NCBI RefSeq assembly: GCF_020171845.1
Contig: NZ_JAIVAM010000017.1
Coordinates: 1 to 64,000, forward strand
Length of the DNA stretch: 64,000 nt
Direction: 5' to 3'
DNA from: Cytobacillus kochii
GTDB taxonomy: Bacteria; Bacillota; Bacilli; Bacillales; Cytobacillaceae
The position numbers and the translations under genes are program-made. The notes below the pieces were generated by a model. That model searched no databases. It saw only the letters and a list, made by a program, of their open reading frames with translations, and was not told where the DNA came from. Positions within the stretch are counted from its first letter, which is position 1. Each line of letters opens with the position of its first letter. Shown here piece by piece: positions 59,154-64,000 of the stretch.

Positions 59154-60581
59154 TTAACGCTTTTGTATTTCCTGCATTAATAATTTATTTACGATTTGTG
59201 GATTCGCTTGTCCTTTTGTTGCTTTCATCATTTGACCAACAAGGAAGCCGACTGCTTTTTTCTTCCCATTTTTGAAATCATCAATGGATTGAGGGTTATT
59301 ATCAAGGATTTCAGTAACGATAGCGAGTAGCGCTGATTCGTCTGAGATTTGCACTAATCCTTTATCTTCAACGATTTTCTTTGCTTCTCCACCATTCTCA
59401 ATTAATTCTTTGAAAACAGTTTTAGCAATTTTTGAAGAAATTGTTCCATCTTCAATTAACGCAATCATTCCTGCTAACCCTTCTGCTGTTAGCTTTGTTT
59501 CATGTAGTTCGAGCCCTTCTGCATTAAGATAGGCTGATACCTCACCCATGATCCAGTTTGAAGCTTGTTTCGGCTCTGCTCCCGCTGCAACAGTCGCCTC
59601 AAAGAAATCCGCTGTTTCCTTTGTTACGGTAAGGACACCTGCATCATAGGCAGGTAAGCCGAACGTATCAATATAACGTGTTTTACGTGCATCTGGTAGT
59701 TCAGGAATTTCCGCACGAATACGGGCTTTCCAATCTTCATCAATCACAATATCTAATAAATCCGGCTCTGGGAAGTAACGATAATCGTCAGAACCTTCCT
59801 TCACACGCATCAACAATGTCTTCCCAGTAGCTTCATCAAAACGGCGTGTCTCTTGTTCAATGACACCACCCTCACGAAGGACTTCTGCTTGGCGCTTCTC
59901 TTCGTACTCTAATCCTTTACGAACAAAGTTAAAAGAGTTTAAGTTCTTCAGTTCTGTTTTTGTACCAAATTCCTCCTGGCCGACAGGTCGTAATGAAATA
60001 TTGGCATCACAACGTAAGGAACCTTCTTCCATCTTACAATCAGAAACACCAGTATATTGTACGATTGATTTTAGCTTCTCTAAATACGCATAGGCTTCAT
60101 TTGGTGTGCGTATATCCGGCTCAGAGACAATTTCAATTAAAGGTGTTCCTTGACGGTTATAATCGACTAAAGAATAACCTTTGCCATGTGTTAGTTTACC
60201 CGCATCTTCTTCTAGATGAATACGCGTAATCCCGATTTTTTTCTTATAGCCATCTACTTCGATCTCAATCCAACCATGTTCTCCAACCGGTTTGTCGAAT
60301 TGAGAAATCTGATAGGCCTTTGGATTGTCCGGATAGAAATAGTTTTTACGATCGAATTTCGTCACTGGTGCAATCTCACAGTTTAGGGCCATAGATGCCT
60401 TCATCCCGTATTCAACTGCTTTTTTGTTGACTACTGGCAGTACACCTGGATAACCAAGGTCAACAACAGTTGTGTTTGTATTTGGCTCTGCACCGAAATG
60501 GTTCGGGCTCGCAGAGAAAATTTTTGAATCTGTTTTTAATTCAACGTGGACTTCAAGTCCGATGACTGTTTCAAATTCCAT
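59154..60581 (-). CDS. gatB: Asp-tRNA(Asn)/Glu-tRNA(Gln) amidotransferase subunit B
   Basis: This 475-residue kinase/tRNA-binding subunit converts Glu-tRNA(Gln) to Gln-tRNA(Gln) with GatA and GatC. The family start [20 protein letters not shown], the phosphorylation region [20 protein letters not shown] and the signature [20 protein letters not shown] are present, and the C-terminal YqeY-like domain ends [18 protein letters not shown] chose ATG 60581, 16 bases behind gatA, rather than the open frame to 60677 inside gatA. A bidirectional terminator follows. Confidence 0.97.
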   Translation of the reverse strand: MEFETVIGLEVHVELKTDSKIFSASPNHFGAEPNTNTTVVDLGYPGVLPVVNKKAVEYGMKASMALNCEIAPVTKFDRKNYFYPDNPKAYQISQFDKPVGEHGWIEIEVDGYKKKIGITRIHLEEDAGKLTHGKGYSLVDYNRQGTPLIEIVSEPDIRTPNEAYAYLEKLKSIVQYTGVSDCKMEEGSLRCDANISLRPVGQEEFGTKTELKNLNSFNFVRKGLEYEEKRQAEVLREGGVIEQETRRFDEATGKTLLMRVKEGSDDYRYFPEPDLLDIVIDEDWKARIRAEIPELPDARKTRYIDTFGLPAYDAGVLTVTKETADFFEATVAAGAEPKQASNWIMGEVSAYLNAEGLELHETKLTAEGLAGMIALIEDGTISSKIAKTVFKELIENGGEAKKIVEDKGLVQISDESALLAIVTEILDNNPQSIDDFKNGKKKAVGFLVGQMMKATKGQANPQIVNKLLMQEIQKR

Positions 60582-60597
60582 TATTCCTTGTCCCCCC

Positions 60598-62055
60598 TTA
60601 CAGCTCCGGTTTTTGTTTATGGAAATCAGTTGCTTGCTCAAATGCATGAGCAACACGATAAACCGTGCTTTCATCAAAGTGCTTACCGATAATTTGCAAC
60701 CCTAATGGTAACCCTTCTGAGAATCCACAAGGTACAGAGATACCTGGTACACCAGCAAGGTTCACAGGAATGGTCAAAATATCGTTCGCATACATTGTTA
60801 ATGGGTCTTTCGTTTTCTCACCGATTTTAAATGCCGGTGTTGGCGTTGTTGGTCCGATAATTACATCATACTTTTCAAAGACATTTTCAAAATCTTGTTT
60901 AATTAGTGTACGAACCTTTTGCGCCTTTTTATAATACGCATCATAATAACCTGAGCTAAGAGCAAATGTACCAAGCATAATACGGCGTTTTACCTCATCA
61001 CCAAATCCTTCAGAACGAGACTTTTTATAAAGGTCAATTAAGTTCTCTGGATTTTCAGTGCGGTAACCGTAACGTACACCGTCAAATCGTGCTAAGTTAG
61101 CTGAAGCTTCAGAAGAAGAAAGTAAATAATAGGCTGCAAGTGCATATTTAGAATGCGGAAGGGAAACCTCTTCCCATGTTGCTCCTAATTTTTCTAATAC
61201 TTTAAGGGAAGCAAGCACCGATTGTTTGACATCTTCTTGCACACCTTCGCCTAAATATTCTTTCGGAACAGCGATTTTCAATCCTTTCACATCACCGGTT
61301 AAGCCTTCAGCAAAATTCGGTACACTCACATTAGCTGAAGTAGAATCCATTGGATCTACACCAGATATCGCCTGTAAAAGATACGCATTATCTTCAACTG
61401 TACGTGTAATTGGTCCCACTTGGTCAAGAGATGAAGCAAACGCCACTAAACCAAAGCGAGATACACGACCATATGTAGGCTTAAGCCCAACAACACCACA
61501 GAAAGATGCTGGCTGACGAATCGAACCACCCGTATCTGATCCTAGTGAAAATAATACTTCTCCTGCCGCAACCGCAGCAGCTGATCCACCAGACGAACCA
61601 CCAGGAACCGTTTCGATATTCCATGGATTGCGTGTCGCTCTGTAACTTGAGTTTTCATTTGAAGATCCCATAGCAAACTCATCCATGTTTAATTTACCGA
61701 TCTTAATGGTTTCTGCTTCTTTTAATTTCGAAACAACCGTTGCATCATAGATTGGATCAAAATTATCTAATATTTGACTTGCACAAGTTGTTCTTAAACC
61801 TTTTGTGACTAAGTTATCTTTGACACCGATTGGCATCCCGAATAACTGACCTTTTTGTTCGTCCCTTCCCAATTTACCATCGATTTCTTTTGCTACTTGA
61901 CGTGCATGCTCTTCATCTAATGTTAAGAAGGCTTTTACTTTGTCATCTACTTCAGCAATTCTTTTATAAGATGCGTCGACTAAATCAGTCGCTGAAATCT
62001 CTTTTTTATGTAAAAGCTCATGAAGCTCAGCCACTTTATGATCAAATAAACTCAA
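60598..62055 (-). CDS. gatA: Asp-tRNA(Asn)/Glu-tRNA(Gln) amidotransferase subunit A
   Basis: This 485-residue amidase subunit releases ammonia from glutamine. The Ser-cisSer-Lys triad region is visible: [14 protein letters not shown] (Lys), and [20 protein letters not shown] followed by [14 protein letters not shown] (both Ser). TTG 62055 with ggagggg 7 bases upstream gives 485 residues, the same as B. subtilis GatA; the longer frame to 62124 overlaps gatC and has no site. Confidence 0.97.
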   Translation of the reverse strand: MSLFDHKVAELHELLHKKEISATDLVDASYKRIAEVDDKVKAFLTLDEEHARQVAKEIDGKLGRDEQKGQLFGMPIGVKDNLVTKGLRTTCASQILDNFDPIYDATVVSKLKEAETIKIGKLNMDEFAMGSSNENSSYRATRNPWNIETVPGGSSGGSAAAVAAGEVLFSLGSDTGGSIRQPASFCGVVGLKPTYGRVSRFGLVAFASSLDQVGPITRTVEDNAYLLQAISGVDPMDSTSANVSVPNFAEGLTGDVKGLKIAVPKEYLGEGVQEDVKQSVLASLKVLEKLGATWEEVSLPHSKYALAAYYLLSSSEASANLARFDGVRYGYRTENPENLIDLYKKSRSEGFGDEVKRRIMLGTFALSSGYYDAYYKKAQKVRTLIKQDFENVFEKYDVIIGPTTPTPAFKIGEKTKDPLTMYANDILTIPVNLAGVPGISVPCGFSEGLPLGLQIIGKHFDESTVYRVAHAFEQATDFHKQKPEL

Positions 62056-62071
62056 AATGTTTCCCCTCCAA

Positions 62072-62362
62072 CTAATCCATGATTGACGGCACTTTAATAT
62101 AGCCGTCTTGTGAATCAGGTGCATTCTTCAGAACTTCCTCTTGCGGCAGTCCTTTTGTTGCCTCATCTTCACGTAATACATTGTTCATATCCAACACATG
62201 GGAAGTCGGTTCCACATGATCGGTATCTAACTCGTTTAACTCTTCGGCAAACGAGATAATTGCATCTAGCTGATGTTGGAATTGCTCTGCTTCTTCTTCC
62301 GTAATCGCTAATCTCGCTAGGTTCGCCACATGCTTAACCTCATCAATTGTAATTCTAGACAT
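62072..62362 (-). CDS. gatC: Asp-tRNA(Asn)/Glu-tRNA(Gln) amidotransferase subunit C
   Basis: This 96-residue subunit stabilises the GatAB complex. It shows the family pattern [20 protein letters not shown], then [20 protein letters not shown] and the C-terminal [18 protein letters not shown] 62362 follows ggaggtgt. It heads the gatCAB operon, 16 bases before gatA. Confidence 0.96.
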   Translation of the reverse strand: MSRITIDEVKHVANLARLAITEEEAEQFQHQLDAIISFAEELNELDTDHVEPTSHVLDMNNVLREDEATKGLPQEEVLKNAPDSQDGYIKVPSIMD

Positions 62363-62835
62363 ATAGACACCTCCAAATTCAAATAAAAATACACAATTAT
62401 ATTGATCATATCAAACTTTCACGCGTTAAAGCAACATGAAGATCTGATCGTTTTCACCACCCTTTATTTTACCACGAGTTCAATAGATCGCCTAATGGAC
62501 AAATAATAGAAATTCACTTTTGATACAGGGGTCAAAAAACTTCCAGATAGAGGAGAAGGATTACGTAGTTTGTAAATTCGTTAGCTATAGAGTAAGACGT
62601 CAATGACAAAGTAGGGATGGGTGGTTCAGAGGGTTGAAGAGCCACAAGAGAACCTAGAATTCTATATCGTGGCCCTCGTTCTGATTCTTTACATGAAACC
62701 AACGATTCCCCCCTTGGACGCCCTCACCTCTGCGGCTTCATTTGCAACCGGTAATTCTTATCAGGCCCCAAGCATTTTCTACCACAACTGGACAATAAAA
62801 GAGAACCACATCCATATAAAAAAGATGAAGCCATT
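62363..62835. other. Intergenic region upstream of gatC
   Basis: This 470-base gap lies between gatC and the glycosyltransferase, both on the - strand. It should contain the gatCAB promoter, but I could not assign one with confidence. The open frame at 62621-62914 (+) runs into the glycosyltransferase antisense and is not a gene. The glycosyltransferase terminator lies at its left end. Confidence 0.4.
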
Positions 62836-62853
62836 TTATGCTGCTTCATCTTT
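62818..62853 (-). terminator. Terminator overlapping the glycosyltransferase stop
   Basis: On the reverse strand AAAGATGAAGC and GCTTCATCTTT form an 11-bp stem and run into TTTT; the stop codon lies inside the loop region. Confidence 0.85.
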
Positions 62854-64000
62854 CTCGTCTGCTTTAAAGCGTGTGGTTTTATCCCATCCAATCGTTAAGC
62901 CTCTCACACGATGATAAAGATAAATCGCAAACGCGCGAATCAGTAAGATGACGAATAGTTGGGCATACGTAAAATACATAATTGCCCCAACAAAAAGGCT
63001 TGTTAGCGAGAGCTGTTGATTTACTGCTAAACTGCTTATAATTTGGATGGAATATACAACATAGCTCATTAACCAAATCATCAATAAAGGAGCGGCCATT
63101 TCGGGAAAATTAATACCGAATAAGCTACCGACAAAAATAACATTTGAAGTAATTAAGAAAAATATAAATACAAAATAGGTTAAAAGATGTTGCATACTAT
63201 GGAAGAAAGTTTTACCTTTCCAAAAATGAATATCCTTGAAGCTCTTCTCTAGTAAATAAAGATTACCAATGAGCCACCTTGTTCTTTGTTTTAAAAAGGT
63301 TTGAAGATTCTCTGGTTCCTGTTCCCACGTTTGTGCATATGGAACAATCGGTAATACATATCCCTTCTGGGTAATTCGTATCGTCAACTCCGCATCTTCT
63401 GCAAGTGCATACGGGTCATACCCCTCTAGCTCATCAATGACAGAACGTCTTAAAAGCATATTAGTTCCCGGTAAAGAGCCAAGGTTAAACAATTTCCACC
63501 TACCGCTTTGCATTGTCAATTGAAATACTTGAAACTCTATTGAGATCATCCGCGTGAGCCAATTTTTATTTTGATTAAGGGTACGAACAACTCCGACAGC
63601 TCCGGCTGCATTCTCTGTTTGTTCTGCTATTTCTACTAGCTTTGTCACAGCATCCGAATCTGGCTGATTATCCGCATCGTACACAAGAAAATAATCAGAT
63701 TGGCTAATACTCAATCCATAATTAAGCACTCTCGACTTTCCCTTAGGCTCGCCAGGCGGGACCTTAATATAGTGAATACGCGAAAAGTTTTCTGCAAAAC
63801 TTCTAGCCATTGCCGCTGTTTGGTCTATCGACTGGTCGTCTAATAAGAATACATCAAGGTGACCAGGATACCTTAATTTCATCATAGCATTCAGCGTATC
63901 CTCAAGAATTAACCCTTCATTATGCGCAGGGATTAAAATAGCAACAGAAGGATATTTCAAAAGAGGTCTACGCTTTCTTTCTCTTTCCCTTTTATAATGC
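62836..64000 (-). CDS. Family 2 glycosyltransferase, 5' end outside window
   Basis: This membrane glycosyltransferase has a GT2 catalytic domain: VAILIPAHNEGLILEDTLNA, FLLDDQSIDQTAAMARSFAE, the DXD-type VYDADNQPD, the acceptor base region YALAEDAELTIRI and the QxxRW motif (KQRTRWLIGNL). Four to five membrane helices follow. It resembles processive or BcsA/IcaA-type synthases. A TTG at 63960 could start a 374-residue protein, but it lacks a good ribosome binding site and the frame stays open, with basic residues, to the right edge, so the true start is probably outside. Confidence 0.85.
   Translation of the reverse strand, partial: HYKRERERKRRPLLKYPSVAILIPAHNEGLILEDTLNAMMKLRYPGHLDVFLLDDQSIDQTAAMARSFAENFSRIHYIKVPPGEPKGKSRVLNYGLSISQSDYFLVYDADNQPDSDAVTKLVEIAEQTENAAGAVGVVRTLNQNKNWLTRMISIEFQVFQLTMQSGRWKLFNLGSLPGTNMLLRRSVIDELEGYDPYALAEDAELTIRITQKGYVLPIVPYAQTWEQEPENLQTFLKQRTRWLIGNLYLLEKSFKDIHFWKGKTFFHSMQHLLTYFVFIFFLITSNVIFVGSLFGINFPEMAAPLLMIWLMSYVVYSIQIISSLAVNQQLSLTSLFVGAIMYFTYAQLFVILLIRAFAIYLYHRVRGLTIGWDKTTRFKADEKDEAA

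Noticed and set aside
62621-62914. 97-codon frame (+) antisense to the glycosyltransferase end
   Set aside because: Runs over a terminator and into the opposite strand of a well-supported gene; no start site.

Overview
The window is chromosomal DNA of a low-GC, spore-forming Gram-positive bacterium of the Bacillaceae. This rests on the gene families seen: a yknWXYZ-type operon behind a SigW-like promoter, sipW with a TasA/camelysin matrix protein, bacillolysin, the spore-germination hydrolase CwlJ, a DUF3231 protein, manganese pyrophosphatase PpaC, and gatCAB. Purine-rich ribosome binding sites and TTG/GTG starts are frequent. No rRNA, tRNA, CRISPR array, insertion sequence or prophage was recognised. 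The species cannot be named from the sequence alone.

Layout. 1-6.5 kb: a partial gene, TetR/GNAT, a Cys-rich pentapeptide protein, an ECF sigma-PadR-SEDS operon and an autoregulated-looking TetR gene. 7.1-9.7 kb: a PadR/HAAS pair with a doubled operator, and a secreted chitin-active LPMO. 9.8-14.2 kb: yknWXYZ with a second Yip1 gene. 14.8-20.5 kb: biofilm and exoprotein block (sipW, tasA, bacillolysin, an HTH-TPR peptide-sensor-like regulator) containing a 51-bp tandem repeat array. 20.7-31.8 kb: two MFS exporters, small membrane proteins, a lipoprotein, phosphatases, acetyltransferases (two decayed) and a secreted phosphodiesterase. 31.9-34.9 kb: a four-gene ECF sigma/anti-sigma operon whose sigma gene seems to start at ATT. 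35-43.4 kb: cwlJ, plsY, an FMN oxidase, two broken genes, ppaC, a His-rich secreted protein and a zinc dehydrogenase. 43.7-58.2 kb: a structured extragenic repeat, DUF3231, P450, lrgAB with a GntR regulator and a perfect palindrome, assorted enzymes, a frameshifted Xaa-Pro dipeptidase next to a XRE-cupin regulator and eutH. 58.4-59 kb: a second 51-bp tandem array. 59-64 kb: gatCAB and a partial glycosyltransferase.

Themes. Much of the window concerns the cell envelope and its stress control: two ECF sigma operons, a SigW-type promoter, three HAAS or PadR units, LrgAB and exported enzymes. Several genes carry single lesions (an in-frame TGA, single-base frameshifts), meaning either recent gene decay or residual sequencing error. 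The least explained features are the two unrelated tandem arrays sharing a 51-bp period, the ATT-start sigma factor and the ECF-PadR-SEDS operon.
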